DNA from: Mycobacterium sp. IS-836
GTDB lineage: Bacteria; Actinomycetota; Actinomycetes; Mycobacteriales; Mycobacteriaceae
Length of the DNA stretch: 64,000 nucleotides
NCBI RefSeq assembly: GCF_001954275.1
Contig: NZ_MBEU01000041.1
Coordinates: 33,681 to 97,680 of the forward strand
Direction: 5' to 3'
Part shown: positions 42,606-51,573 of the stretch, one piece after another
Layout: each line of letters begins with the position of its first letter
How positions within the stretch are numbered: the stretch's first letter is position 1
Notes under the pieces: model-generated
The model's input: only the letters and a program-made list of their open reading frames with translations
Database searches by the model: none
Told to the model about the DNA's origin: nothing
Position numbers and translations under genes: made by a program

Positions 42606-43823
42606 ATGGTTCAGGAGTTGTGGCTGAACTTCACCCACAATCTCTTCAAGCCGCTGCTGCTGTTCTTCTACTTCGGCTTCCTGATCCCAATCCTCAAGGT
42701 GCGGTTCGAGTTTCCCTACGCGATCTACCAAGGCCTCACCATGTACCTGCTGGTGGCGATCGGCTGGCAGGGCGGTGAAGAACTCGCCAAAGTCAAACCC
42801 GCCGACATCGACAACATCGCCGGCTTCGTGGCGGTGGGCATCGCGTCGAATTTCGTGATCGGCGCGCTGACCTATTTCGTGCTGAGGTACCTGACCCGGC
42901 TGCGGCGGATCGACAGGGCGACGGTCGCCGGTTACTACGGATCCGATTCGGCGGGAACGTTCGCCACGTGCGTGGCCGTCCTCGCGGGCCTCGGCATGGC
43001 CTTCGACGCCTACATGCCCGTCATGTTGGCCTTCATGGAGATTCCCGGCTGCCTGGTGGCGCTGTACCTGGTAGCTCGGATGCGGCAGAGGGGGATGGAC
43101 GAGGCGGGGTTCATGCCGGACGAGGTCGGATACGCGGCCCCCGCGCGGGTCGGGCCGGGCGCGGCCACCCAGCGAGTCGGCAGCCTCACCGACGACGCCG
43201 AGCGCGGCATCGAGGAGGAGCTGGAGTTCTCCCTGGAAAAGCGGGCGCACCCCGAGTGGTACGCGGCACCGGAGCGCATGAAGGCTCCGCTGTTCTCGCG
43301 CGAAATCCTGCAGGAGGTGTTCCTTAATCCCGGCCTGATTCTGCTCGTCGGCGGCATCGCGATCGGCTTCATCAGTGCACTGCAGGGACAGAAGGTCGTT
43401 CACGACCAGAACGAGCTCTTCGTCGCGGCGTTCCAGGGAGTGCTCTGCCTGTTCCTGCTCGAGATGGGCATGTCGGCGTCGCGCAAGTTGCGGGATCTCA
43501 GGCTCGCCGGCAGCGGGTTCATCTTCTTCGGCTTGCTGGCGCCGAATTTGTATGCCGCGCTTGGCATCCTGGCCGCCCAGGCCTACTCCTACCTCACCGA
43601 CACCCACTTCCAGCCGGGCACCTACGTGCTGTTCGCGGTGCTGTGCGGCAGCGCGTCCTACATCACGCTCCCGGCGGTGCAGCGCCTGGGCATCCCCGAG
43701 GCCAGCCCTACCTTGCCGCTGGCCGCCTCGTTGGGTTTGACGTTTTCCTACACCGTCACAATCGGGATTCCGCTGTACATCGAGATGGTTCGCGTTGTCG
43801 GGCACTGGTTCCCGGCTACCTGA
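42606..43823 (+). CDS. SbtA-like membrane permease, copy 2
   Basis: A 405-aa paralogue of the preceding permease, with long identical stretches (NLFKPLLLFFYFGFLIPILK, TVAGYYGSDSAGTFATCVAVL). The charged cytosolic loop (about 180-235) is the most diverged part. ATG 42606 is chosen because AGGAGG lies 5 bp upstream and the protein then aligns with copy 1 from its first residues. There is a 229-bp gap from copy 1 with no gene. It converges with hemW with 3 bp between the stops. Two copies may form a heteromer or differ in regulation. Confidence 0.85.
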   Translation: MVQELWLNFTHNLFKPLLLFFYFGFLIPILKVRFEFPYAIYQGLTMYLLVAIGWQGGEELAKVKPADIDNIAGFVAVGIASNFVIGALTYFVLRYLTRLRRIDRATVAGYYGSDSAGTFATCVAVLAGLGMAFDAYMPVMLAFMEIPGCLVALYLVARMRQRGMDEAGFMPDEVGYAAPARVGPGAATQRVGSLTDDAERGIEEELEFSLEKRAHPEWYAAPERMKAPLFSREILQEVFLNPGLILLVGGIAIGFISALQGQKVVHDQNELFVAAFQGVLCLFLLEMGMSASRKLRDLRLAGSGFIFFGLLAPNLYAALGILAAQAYSYLTDTHFQPGTYVLFAVLCGSASYITLPAVQRLGIPEASPTLPLAASLGLTFSYTVTIGIPLYIEMVRVVGHWFPAT

Positions 43824-43826
43824 GCA

Positions 43827-44999
43827 CTACCCCAGCAGCGTCCGCACGACCGCGTCGGCAAGCAGCCGCCCGCGCGCCGTGAGGACCAGGCGCTCGCCCT
43901 CGGGCTCCAACAACCCGTCGGCGACGACGGCTTGCGCACGTTCGCGTTCGGTGGAGTCCAGCCGGTCCAGCGGAAGTCCTTGGCGCAGGCGAGTTTTCAG
44001 GAGCACGTCTTCGGTGTGCAGGGCGTCGGGCCCGAGCTGCTCGAAGCCCGCGACCGGCACCGCGGCGCGCGCCAGCATCTCGGCATAAGTGTTGGGGTGC
44101 TTGACATTCCACCATCGCGTCGCGCCGACGTAGCCGTGCGCGCCGGGGCCCGCCCCCCACCATTCGCCGCCGTCCCAGTAGCCGAGGTTGTGCCGGCACT
44201 CGCCGCCGGGCCGCGACCAGTTGGACACCTCATACCAGGCCATCCCGGCCGCCGACAGCTTGGCGTCGACCAGCTCGTAGCGATGCGCCAGCACATCGTC
44301 GTCGGGGGCGTCGAGCTCGCCGCGCCGGACCCGCCGGGCAAGCGCGGTGCCCTCCTCGACGAGCAGGGCATAGGCCGACACGTGATCGACGCCCGCCTCG
44401 AGGGCCGCGTCGACCGAACGCATCAGGTCGTCGTCGGTTTCCCCGGGGGTTCCATAGATCAGGTCGAGGTTGACGTGTTCGAAGCCCGCGGCCATCGCCT
44501 CGCCGGCCGCGGCGGCCGCGCGCCCGGGCGAGTGCACGCGATCGAGGGTCGCCAACACCCGTGGGGCCACCGACTGCATGCCCAGCGACACGCGCGTGTA
44601 TCCGGCCGCGCGGATGGCATCGAAGAATTCCGGCCACGTCGACTCGGGGTTGGCCTCGGTGGTCACCTCGGCATCGGGTGCCAGTACGAACTGGTCGCGC
44701 ACCATGCCCAGCAGCGCGGCCAGGCGTTCGCAGCCCAGCAGCGACGGCGTCCCGCCCCCGACGAACACCGTGTTCACCGTCGGTGCGTCCAGCCGCGCCG
44801 CCGCGAGTTCGAGCTCCGCGCGCAGCGCCTCCAGCCAGGCGTCGGGGTTGACGCCACCCAACTCCGCGGGCGTGTAGGTGTTGAAGTCGCAGTAACCGCA
44901 GCGAGTGATGCAGAACGGGACATGCACATACAGCCCGAACGGCCGCCCACGCGTCGCCTGCATGTCGGGCAGGTCGGCCGATACGTCGGGAAGTGCCAT
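43827..44999 (-). CDS. hemW: Radical-SAM heme chaperone HemW (hemN-annotated)
   Basis: A 390-aa radical SAM protein. The CxxxCxxC cluster motif is CITRCGYC near residue 28, in the family context YVHVPFCITRCGYCDFNTYTP (landmark). VFVGGGTPSLL follows near 85. The C-terminal HemN_C domain ends the protein. Short oxygen-independent coproporphyrinogen-oxidase homologues of this type are HemW heme chaperones, though often named hemN. ATG 44999 is chosen: the frame is open for 51 more codons but that part lacks family similarity. M. tuberculosis has rpfD and Rv2390c upstream; here sirA's leader follows directly. Confidence 0.9.
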   Translation of the reverse strand: MALPDVSADLPDMQATRGRPFGLYVHVPFCITRCGYCDFNTYTPAELGGVNPDAWLEALRAELELAAARLDAPTVNTVFVGGGTPSLLGCERLAALLGMVRDQFVLAPDAEVTTEANPESTWPEFFDAIRAAGYTRVSLGMQSVAPRVLATLDRVHSPGRAAAAAGEAMAAGFEHVNLDLIYGTPGETDDDLMRSVDAALEAGVDHVSAYALLVEEGTALARRVRRGELDAPDDDVLAHRYELVDAKLSAAGMAWYEVSNWSRPGGECRHNLGYWDGGEWWGAGPGAHGYVGATRWWNVKHPNTYAEMLARAAVPVAGFEQLGPDALHTEDVLLKTRLRQGLPLDRLDSTERERAQAVVADGLLEPEGERLVLTARGRLLADAVVRTLLG

Positions 45000-45154
45000 G
45001 CCAAATGATCCCACGGCGGGCGGGATCGGCCGGATGCCCGATTCCTCCCAGGGAATACTCCGCTTTCGCAACCCGTTCGCCCAGGATGGATCGCTAGTTT
45101 TAATCACCGTGAGGAGAAATTTCACCTGGTTGCGAAGCTCGTCGGTATTCATGG

Positions 45155-45160
45155 CAGAAT
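45155..45160 (+). promoter_or_regulatory. -10 element for leaderless Cys leader/sirA transcript
   Basis: CAGAAT at 45155-45160 lies 6 bp before the GTG at 45167, the spacing expected for a leaderless transcript starting at the GTG. A TTGCGA at 45130-45135 is a possible -35 element with a long, 19-bp spacer. Confidence 0.6.
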
Positions 45161-45166
45161 GGGCGC

Positions 45167-45259
45167 GTGACCGTCGCCAACCGCAGCCTGCGTATCGCCC
45201 TCGTGGCGCGGCGGCATATCGACCTCAAGCGCGTCTGTAGCTGTTGCTGTCTGCCTTGA
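45167..45259 (+). CDS. Leaderless 30-aa Cys-rich leader peptide (sulfur attenuator)
   Basis: A GTG-started ORF of 30 codons that begins MTVANRSLRIALVARRHID and ends RVCSCCCLP: four Cys codons within five positions just before the stop. The -10 element places transcription start at the GTG. This matches the published class of polycysteine leaderless short ORFs in mycobacteria, which sense Cys-tRNA supply by ribosome stalling and control the downstream sulfur genes. It lies 115 bp before sirA. The exact hairpins were not folded here. Confidence 0.87.
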   Translation: MTVANRSLRIALVARRHIDLKRVCSCCCLP

Positions 45260-45374
45260 TGTCGTAGACCCAGCCCACCTGTACCTCCAGCTGGCCCCCG
45301 GATCTGCGCAGCCCGGAGATACCGGTTTCCTGCGCGCTGATGGCTGACAACGTTCGCGAAGGAGAACCCCCCGA

Positions 45375-47042
45375 ATGACCACCGCACGTCCCGCAAAGCC
45401 CCGTAGTGAGGGCCAGTGGGCGCTGGGTGATCGCGAGCCGCTGAACCCCAACGAAGAAATGAAGCAGGCCGGCGCCCCCCTCGAGGTCCGCGAGCGCATC
45501 GAGACCATCTATGCCAAGGGCGGATTCGACAGCATCGACAAAAGCGACCTGCGGGGTCGTTTCCGCTGGTGGGGCCTGTACACGCAGCGCGAGCAGGGTT
45601 ACGACGGCACGTTCACCGGCGACGACAATGCCGAGTTGCTCGAAGCCCAGTACTTCATGATGCGGGTGCGCTGCGACGGCGGCGCGCTGTCGAGCGCCGC
45701 GCTGCGCACGGTGGGCCAGATCTCGACCGAGTTCGGCAGGGACACCGCCGACATCTCCGACCGCCAGAACGTGCAGATCCACTGGGTCGAGGTGGAGAAC
45801 GTCCCGGAAATCTGGCGCCGGCTCGCCGATGTCGGCTTGCAGACCGCCGAGGCGTGCGGTGACTGCCCGCGCGTGATTCTGGGCTCGCCGCTGGCCGGCG
45901 AGTCACTCGACGAGGTGCTCGATCCCACCTGGGCGATCGACGAGATCGTGCGCCGCTACATCGGCCAGCCCGACTTCGCCGACCTGCCGCGCAAGTACAA
46001 GACCGCCATCTCCGGTCTGCAGGACGTCGCGCACGAGATCAACGACATCGCGTTCATCGGCGTCAACCATCCCGAGCATGGCCCGGGGCTGGACCTGTGG
46101 GTCGGCGGCGGGCTGTCCACCAACCCGATGCTGGCCCAGCGGGTCGGGGCCTGGGTCCCGCTGGACGAGGTGCCCGAGGTGTGGGCGGCGGTGACGTCGA
46201 TATTCCGCGACTACGGCTACCGGCGGCTGCGGTCGAAGGCACGCCTGAAGTTCTTGATCAAGGACTGGGGCATCGAAAAGTTCCGCGAAGTTCTCGAAAC
46301 CGAATACCTCAAGCGTCGCCTGATCGACGGCCCGGCGCCCGAGCCGGTCAAGCATCCGATCGATCACGTCGGGGTGCAGCGGCTCAAGAACGGGCTCAAC
46401 GCCGTCGGGTTCGCTCCGATCGCCGGCCGGGTGTCCGGCACCATCCTCTCGACGGTGGCCGAGCTGGCCGAGCGGGCCGGGTCCGACCGGATCCGGTTCA
46501 CCCCCTACCAGAAGCTGGTGGTGCTCGACGTCCCCGACGACAAGCTCGACGATTTGATCGCCGGCGTCGAGGCGCTGGGGCTGCAGTCCAAGCCCTCGCA
46601 TTGGCGCCGAAACCTAATGGCGTGCACCGGGATCGAATTCTGCAAGTTGTCTTTCGCCGAAACCCGCGGCAAGGCGCAGGGTCTGGTGCCCGAGCTGGAG
46701 CGCCGTCTCGAGGACATCAACTCCCAGCTGGACGTGCCGATCACCGTCAACATCAACGGCTGCCCGAACTCGTGCGCGCGAATCCAAGTCGCCGACATCG
46801 GGCTCAAGGGTCAGATGGTCGACGACGGCCATGGCGGCTCGGTCGAGGGCTTCCAGGTCCACCTGGGCGGCAGCCTCGGCCTGGACAGCGGATTCGGCCG
46901 AAAGCTGCGTCAGCACAAGGTCACCAGCGACGAGGTGAGCGACTACATCGACCGGGTGGTGCGTAACTTCATCAAGCACCGCAACGAAGGTGAACGGTTC
47001 GCGCAGTGGGCGATTCGCGCGGAGGAGGCCGATCTGCGATGA
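45375..47042 (+). CDS. sirA: Ferredoxin-dependent sulfite reductase SirA (formerly NirA)
   Basis: A 555-aa siroheme/[4Fe-4S] reductase that converts sulfite to sulfide, the last reductive step before cysteine. The cluster/siroheme ligands are seen as ACTGIEFCKLSFAE near residue 415 (C-x5-C) and NGCPNSCARIQVADIG near 457 (C-x3-C). The N-terminal ferrodoxin-like half-domain includes GGALSSAALRTVGQI and DRQNVQIHWVEVENVP. Length and sequence match M. tuberculosis Rv2391. ATG 45375, preceded by AAGGAGA. The stop overlaps cysH as ATGA. It is downstream of the Cys leader peptide. Confidence 0.94.
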   Translation: MTTARPAKPRSEGQWALGDREPLNPNEEMKQAGAPLEVRERIETIYAKGGFDSIDKSDLRGRFRWWGLYTQREQGYDGTFTGDDNAELLEAQYFMMRVRCDGGALSSAALRTVGQISTEFGRDTADISDRQNVQIHWVEVENVPEIWRRLADVGLQTAEACGDCPRVILGSPLAGESLDEVLDPTWAIDEIVRRYIGQPDFADLPRKYKTAISGLQDVAHEINDIAFIGVNHPEHGPGLDLWVGGGLSTNPMLAQRVGAWVPLDEVPEVWAAVTSIFRDYGYRRLRSKARLKFLIKDWGIEKFREVLETEYLKRRLIDGPAPEPVKHPIDHVGVQRLKNGLNAVGFAPIAGRVSGTILSTVAELAERAGSDRIRFTPYQKLVVLDVPDDKLDDLIAGVEALGLQSKPSHWRRNLMACTGIEFCKLSFAETRGKAQGLVPELERRLEDINSQLDVPITVNINGCPNSCARIQVADIGLKGQMVDDGHGGSVEGFQVHLGGSLGLDSGFGRKLRQHKVTSDEVSDYIDRVVRNFIKHRNEGERFAQWAIRAEEADLR

Positions 47043-47782
47043 GCGATCAATCGACCGTGCCGAGCGAGGCCGCTCTGCGTGAGCTGGCGGAGCGCGGCGC
47101 CGCGGAGCTCGAAGGCGCTAGCGCATCCGACCTCCTGCGGTGGACCGACGAGAACTTCGGCGGCATCAACGGACCCCGCGGCTGGGCCACGTGCAACTAC
47201 GTGGTGGCCTCAAACATGCAGGACGCAGTGCTGGTCGACCTGGCCGCCAAGGTGCGGCCGGGTGTGCCGGTGCTGTTCCTGGACACCGGCTATCACTTCG
47301 TCGAAACCATCGGCACCCGCGACGCGATTGAATCCGTATACGACGTCCGGGTTCTCAACGTCACGCCGGAACACAGCGTCGCCGAACAGGACCAACTGCT
47401 GGGCAAAGACCTGTTCGCCCGCGATCCCGGTGAGTGCTGCCGGCTGCGTAAGGTCGCCCCGCTGGGCAAAGCGCTGCGCGGTTACTCCGCCTGGGTGACC
47501 GGACTTCGTCGCGTGGAGGCGCCGACGCGCGCCAACGCGCCGCTGATCAGCTTCGACGAGGCGTTCAAGCTGGTGAAGATCAACCCGCTGGCGGCGTGGA
47601 GCGATCAGGATATGCAGAATTACATCGACGAGCACGACGTGTTGGTCAATCCCCTTGTCTACGAAGGCTATCCGTCGATCGGCTGCGCTCCCTGCACCGC
47701 CAAACCCGTTGAGGGCGCCGACCCGCGCAGCGGCCGCTGGCAGGGACTGTCGAAGACCGAATGTGGGTTGCACGCGTCGTGA
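47039..47782 (+). CDS. cysH: Adenylylsulfate (APS) reductase CysH
   Basis: A 247-aa reductase producing sulfite from APS. The [4Fe-4S] ligands of the APS-type enzyme are present as CCRLRKVAPL near residue 140 and GCAPCT near 223. The catalytic C-terminal Cys is in TECGLHAS at the very end. The P-loop-like region is DTGYHFVETI near 84. ATG 47039 is preferred over upstream in-frame codons because of the ATGA overlap with sirA. The che1 start overlaps its stop (GTGA). Confidence 0.94.
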   Translation: MSDQSTVPSEAALRELAERGAAELEGASASDLLRWTDENFGGINGPRGWATCNYVVASNMQDAVLVDLAAKVRPGVPVLFLDTGYHFVETIGTRDAIESVYDVRVLNVTPEHSVAEQDQLLGKDLFARDPGECCRLRKVAPLGKALRGYSAWVTGLRRVEAPTRANAPLISFDEAFKLVKINPLAAWSDQDMQNYIDEHDVLVNPLVYEGYPSIGCAPCTAKPVEGADPRSGRWQGLSKTECGLHAS

Positions 47783-48492
47783 CCACCCTCGTGCTCACGG
47801 CACACGGAAGTAGGGATCCGCGATCGGCTGCCAATGCGTGCGCCGTCGCGGACCAGGTGGCGCGCCTGCGGCCCGGCCTCGACGTGCGGCTTGCGTTCTG
47901 CGAGCTGAACTCCCCCAGCCTGGCCGACGTACTGGCCGACTGTCGCGACGCCGTCGTCACGCCCCTGCTGTTGGCGAACGCCTACCACGCCCGCGTCGAC
48001 ATACCGCGCCAGATCGCCCAGTCGGGTGTGGATGTTGCCCTGGCCGATGTGCTCGGCGAAGATCCACGGCTGATCTCGGTGCTGCGGCAGCGGGTTACCG
48101 ACGTGGATGTCTCAAGGCACGACGACCGGGCTGGTGTGCTCGTGGCGGCGATAGGGTCGTCCGACGCCATGGCCAACGCGCGGACTCGGCGGGTGGCAAC
48201 CCATCTGCTGGCAGGCACGAGTTGGGCGGGCGCGACAACGGCGTTCGTGACCCGTCCGGAACCGTCGCTGGCCGAGGCCGCCGGCCGGTTACGGCGGCAG
48301 GGCGCCCGACGGATCATCATCGCGCCGTGGTTCCTGGCGCCCGGGCGGCTGCCGGACCGCGTGCGAAGTTTCGCCGACTACGCCGGCATGGAGCTGGCGG
48401 AACCGTTGGGCGCGCACCGACTGGTGGCCGAGACCGTGCTGGATCGCTTTGATGAAGCCCGCAACGCCCGCGCCGACCTGATTGCGGCCTGA
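47779..48492 (+). CDS. che1: Sirohydrochlorin ferrochelatase-like protein Che1 (CbiX family)
   Basis: A 237-aa CbiX/SirB-family chelatase. The N-terminal catalytic His is in LTAHGSRDPRS at residues 5-15. The second domain half repeats the pattern with LLANAYHARVDIP near 65 and APWFLAPGRLPD near 185. It probably inserts iron into sirohydrochlorin to make siroheme for SirA, its operon partner. GTG 47779 overlaps the cysH stop. It corresponds to Rv2393. Confidence 0.88.
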   Translation: MTTLVLTAHGSRDPRSAANACAVADQVARLRPGLDVRLAFCELNSPSLADVLADCRDAVVTPLLLANAYHARVDIPRQIAQSGVDVALADVLGEDPRLISVLRQRVTDVDVSRHDDRAGVLVAAIGSSDAMANARTRRVATHLLAGTSWAGATTAFVTRPEPSLAEAAGRLRRQGARRIIIAPWFLAPGRLPDRVRSFADYAGMELAEPLGAHRLVAETVLDRFDEARNARADLIAA

Positions 48493-48508
48493 CTCCCGTA
48501 CACTTCGG

Positions 48509-50461
48509 GTGTTGAACACGCCCTTGCCAATTGGAGCCGCGCTGGCTGCGCTGGTGCTGGCCCTGGCTGGGTGTAGCGGCGGAAACCACGCGGCCGCGCC
48601 CAACGCGGCGGGCCCGTGCGAGATCGTGGCCAATGGCACACCCGCGTCCAAGACGCCGTCGGCGCCCGCGGTTTCGGCGCCGTCGTCGCGGAACACCGCG
48701 AAGAATCCCGAGATCGCGAGCGGCTACCGCAGCGACATGACCGTCGTGCAGACCGCTCACTACGCGGTCGCCACGGCCAATCCGTTAGCGACCCAGGCGG
48801 CCTGCCGGGTATTGCGGGACGGGGCGACGGCCGCCGACGCCTTGGTGGTAGCCCAGGCGGTGTTGGGGCTGGTCGAACCGCAGTCCTCGGGCCTCGGCGG
48901 CGGCGGATTCGTGCTGTACTACGACGCCCATACCGGCGCGGTGCAGGCCTACGACGGCCGCGAAGTCGCCCCCGCGGCGGCGGGCGAGAACTACCTGCGC
49001 TGGATCAGCGACAACGATCAGGTCCCACCCAGGCCCAACGCGCGCGCCTCGGGGCGCTCGATCGGAGTCCCGGGGATCCTGCGGATGCTCGAACTCGTGC
49101 ACAACGACCACGGGCACACGCCGTGGCGCGACCTCTTCAACTCCGCAATGGCGTTGGCCGACGGCGGTTTCGACATCAGCCCCCGGTTGGCCGCCGCCAT
49201 CTCCGACTCGGCGGCGCAGCTGCGCGGCGACGCGCAGGCGCGCGGGTATTTCCTGAATCCCGACGGCGGGCCCAGGGCCGCGGGAACGCGCCTGACAAAC
49301 CCGGCGTACTCAAAAACGTTGTTCGCCATAGCCTCCGGGGGCATCGGCGCCTTCTACACCGGCGCCATCGCCCGCGACATCGTCGCGGCGGCGGCCGACA
49401 CGTCGGAGAGCCGCACGCCAAGTGAGATGACGAGCGAGGATTTGGCGGGCTATGTGGCCAAGAAACGCGAACCGCTGTGCACGACGTATCGCAGCCGGCA
49501 AGTCTGCGGCATGCCCGCGCCGTCGTCGGGCGGCGTCGCGGTGGCGGCCACGCTCGGAGTCCTCGAGCATCTTCCGATGGCTGACTACCCGCCCAGCCGT
49601 GTCGATCTCAACGGCGGCCGCCCGAGTGTGATGGGGGTGCATCTGATTTCCGAAGCCGAGCGGCTGGCCTACGCGGACCGCGACAAATATGTCGCCGACG
49701 CCGATTTCGTCGGACCGCCCGGCGGCTCGCTCAATGCGCTGATCGACCCCGGTTATCTGGCCGGTCGCGCCGCGCTGATCTCAATGCAGCGCACGATGGG
49801 GATCGCCAGGCCGGGCGACTTCGGCATGCCCGCCGGTGTGGCGCCACCCGCCCCGGAGCACGGCACCAGCCATGTCAGCATCATCGATTCCTACGGCAAC
49901 GCGGCCGCGTTCACCACGACCATCGAGGCGTCGTTCGGCTCCTTCCACATGGTCGACGGATTCATCCTCAACAACCAGCTCACCGATTTCGCCGCCGAGC
50001 CCCGCACGCCCGACGGAGCGCTGGTGGCCAACCGTGTCCAGCCCGGAAAACGGCCACGCAGCTCGATGGCGCCGACGCTGGTGTTCGACCCAGCGCCGGG
50101 CGGCCGGGGCCCACTGTATGCGGTGACGGGCTCGCCCGGCGGTTCCACGATCATTCAGTACGTCGTGAAAACCCTTGTGGCAATGCTGGATTGGGGACTC
50201 AACCCCCAGCAGGCCGTGTCCCTGGTCGATTTCGGGGCCGAGAACTCCCCATTTACCAACGTCGGCGGCGAGGACCCCGAAATCAACGCCTCGGATAACG
50301 GCGATCACGACCCACTGGTGCAGGGCCTGCGGGAACTGGGACATCAGGTCAACCTGGCCGACCAGTCCAGCGGGCTCTCGGCGATCACCCGCAGCTCGTC
50401 GAAGTGGAGCGGCGGCGCCGACCCGCGCCGCGATGGTTTGGTGATGGGCGACAACGGATAA
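48509..50461 (+). CDS. ggtB: Gamma-glutamyltranspeptidase lipoprotein GgtB
   Basis: A roughly 650-aa gamma-glutamyltransferase that cleaves glutathione-like gamma-glutamyl bonds outside the membrane. An N-terminal lipoprotein signal ends in LALAGC. The self-cleavage/catalytic Thr is in EHGTSHVSIIDSYGNAAAFT near residue 455. GSPGGSTIIQYV follows near 545. The start is uncertain: GTG 48509, TTG 48512 and TTG 48482 (overlapping che1) are possible. A TACACT hexamer at 48499-48504 fits a leaderless start best at 48512. Proximity to the sulfur genes suits recycling of thiol conjugates. It converges with cysA1, 16 bp away. Confidence 0.88.
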   Translation: MLNTPLPIGAALAALVLALAGCSGGNHAAAPNAAGPCEIVANGTPASKTPSAPAVSAPSSRNTAKNPEIASGYRSDMTVVQTAHYAVATANPLATQAACRVLRDGATAADALVVAQAVLGLVEPQSSGLGGGGFVLYYDAHTGAVQAYDGREVAPAAAGENYLRWISDNDQVPPRPNARASGRSIGVPGILRMLELVHNDHGHTPWRDLFNSAMALADGGFDISPRLAAAISDSAAQLRGDAQARGYFLNPDGGPRAAGTRLTNPAYSKTLFAIASGGIGAFYTGAIARDIVAAAADTSESRTPSEMTSEDLAGYVAKKREPLCTTYRSRQVCGMPAPSSGGVAVAATLGVLEHLPMADYPPSRVDLNGGRPSVMGVHLISEAERLAYADRDKYVADADFVGPPGGSLNALIDPGYLAGRAALISMQRTMGIARPGDFGMPAGVAPPAPEHGTSHVSIIDSYGNAAAFTTTIEASFGSFHMVDGFILNNQLTDFAAEPRTPDGALVANRVQPGKRPRSSMAPTLVFDPAPGGRGPLYAVTGSPGGSTIIQYVVKTLVAMLDWGLNPQQAVSLVDFGAENSPFTNVGGEDPEINASDNGDHDPLVQGLRELGHQVNLADQSSGLSAITRSSSKWSGGADPRRDGLVMGDNG

Positions 50462-50477
50462 CGGCCGCCGCCGCCCG

Positions 50478-51560
50478 CTACGCCGTCGTCAGCGTCGTCT
50501 GGTCTTCGTCGGCGTCGCCGACGCCGACGGTGTCGCTGCCGACTATCGGGGGCACCCGGGTGGCGCGCACGTACACGGTGTCGCCGTCCCGCAGGGCCAG
50601 TGCCTCGGCGTCACCCCGGGTGATCTGGGCGGTGAACGCGCCGCCGGTGGCCGCGCTGGTCAACTCCACGCGCACCTCGAAACCCAGCGCCACCACCCGG
50701 TCGACGACGGCGCGCACGACGCCGATGGACTCGGCGGTACCGTCGCCGCCGGCGATCGCCATGTCCGGTTTGCGACCAACCCGAATGTCGTGCGGCCGGA
50801 CCAACGCGCCATTCAATGCGGAAACCGCGCCCAGGAAGGACATGACGAACGCGTTCGCCGGAGAGTCGTAAACCTCAGTGGGAGAACCGACTTGCTCGAT
50901 GCGGCCCTTGTTGAGCACGGCGATCCGATCGGCCACGTCCAGCGCCTCGTGCTGGTCGTGGGTGACCAGCACGGTGGTGACGTGGACTTCGTCATGCAGG
51001 CGCCGCAACCAGGCCCGTAGGTCCTCGCGGACCTTGGCGTCCAGGGCGCCGAACGGCTCGTCGAGCAACAGCACTTCCGGATCGACGGCCAGCGCGCGGG
51101 CCAGCGCCATGCGCTGTCGTTGACCACCGGACAGCTGGTTGGGATAGCGGGTCTGAAATCCGCTCAGCCCCACCACTTCCAGCAGGTTGTCGACCTTCTC
51201 CTTGACCTCGGCCTTGGGCCGCTTGCGAATCCTGAGCCCATAGGCCACGTTGTCGCGAACGGTCATGTGCTTGAACGCCGCATAGTGCTGGAATACGAAT
51301 CCGATGCCGCGGCGCTGCGGCGGTACTCGCGTCACGTCACGACCGTTGATGGTGACGGTTCCGGTGTCGGGGTGATCGAGGCCGGCGATGGTGCGCAGCA
51401 GGGTCGATTTTCCTGACCCGCTAGGGCCCAGCAACGCCGTCAGCGAGCCGGCGGGTACGACGAAATCCACGTCGTCGAGCGCGACAAAATCGCCATAGCG
51501 CTTGTTTGCCTCGCGCACGACGATGGCATTTTCGCGCTGGTCGGTCTGGGCGGCTGTCAT
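50478..51560 (-). CDS. cysA1: Sulfate ABC transporter ATPase CysA1
   Basis: A 360-aa ABC ATPase of the sulfate/thiosulfate importer. Walker A is GPSGSGKST near residue 45, the signature [15 protein letters not shown] near 145 and Walker [13 protein letters not shown] near 165. A C-terminal TOBE regulatory domain is at about 245-350. ATG 51560 is chosen; longer in-frame codons run into cysW. It is the last gene of subI-cysT-cysW-cysA1, 13 bp after cysW. In M. tuberculosis the Rv2395/PE_PGRS41 block lies between ggtB and cysA1; here it is absent. Confidence 0.94.
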   Translation of the reverse strand: MTAAQTDQRENAIVVREANKRYGDFVALDDVDFVVPAGSLTALLGPSGSGKSTLLRTIAGLDHPDTGTVTINGRDVTRVPPQRRGIGFVFQHYAAFKHMTVRDNVAYGLRIRKRPKAEVKEKVDNLLEVVGLSGFQTRYPNQLSGGQRQRMALARALAVDPEVLLLDEPFGALDAKVREDLRAWLRRLHDEVHVTTVLVTHDQHEALDVADRIAVLNKGRIEQVGSPTEVYDSPANAFVMSFLGAVSALNGALVRPHDIRVGRKPDMAIAGGDGTAESIGVVRAVVDRVVALGFEVRVELTSAATGGAFTAQITRGDAEALALRDGDTVYVRATRVPPIVGSDTVGVGDADEDQTTLTTA

Positions 51561-51573
51561 AAAGTCACCTCGT

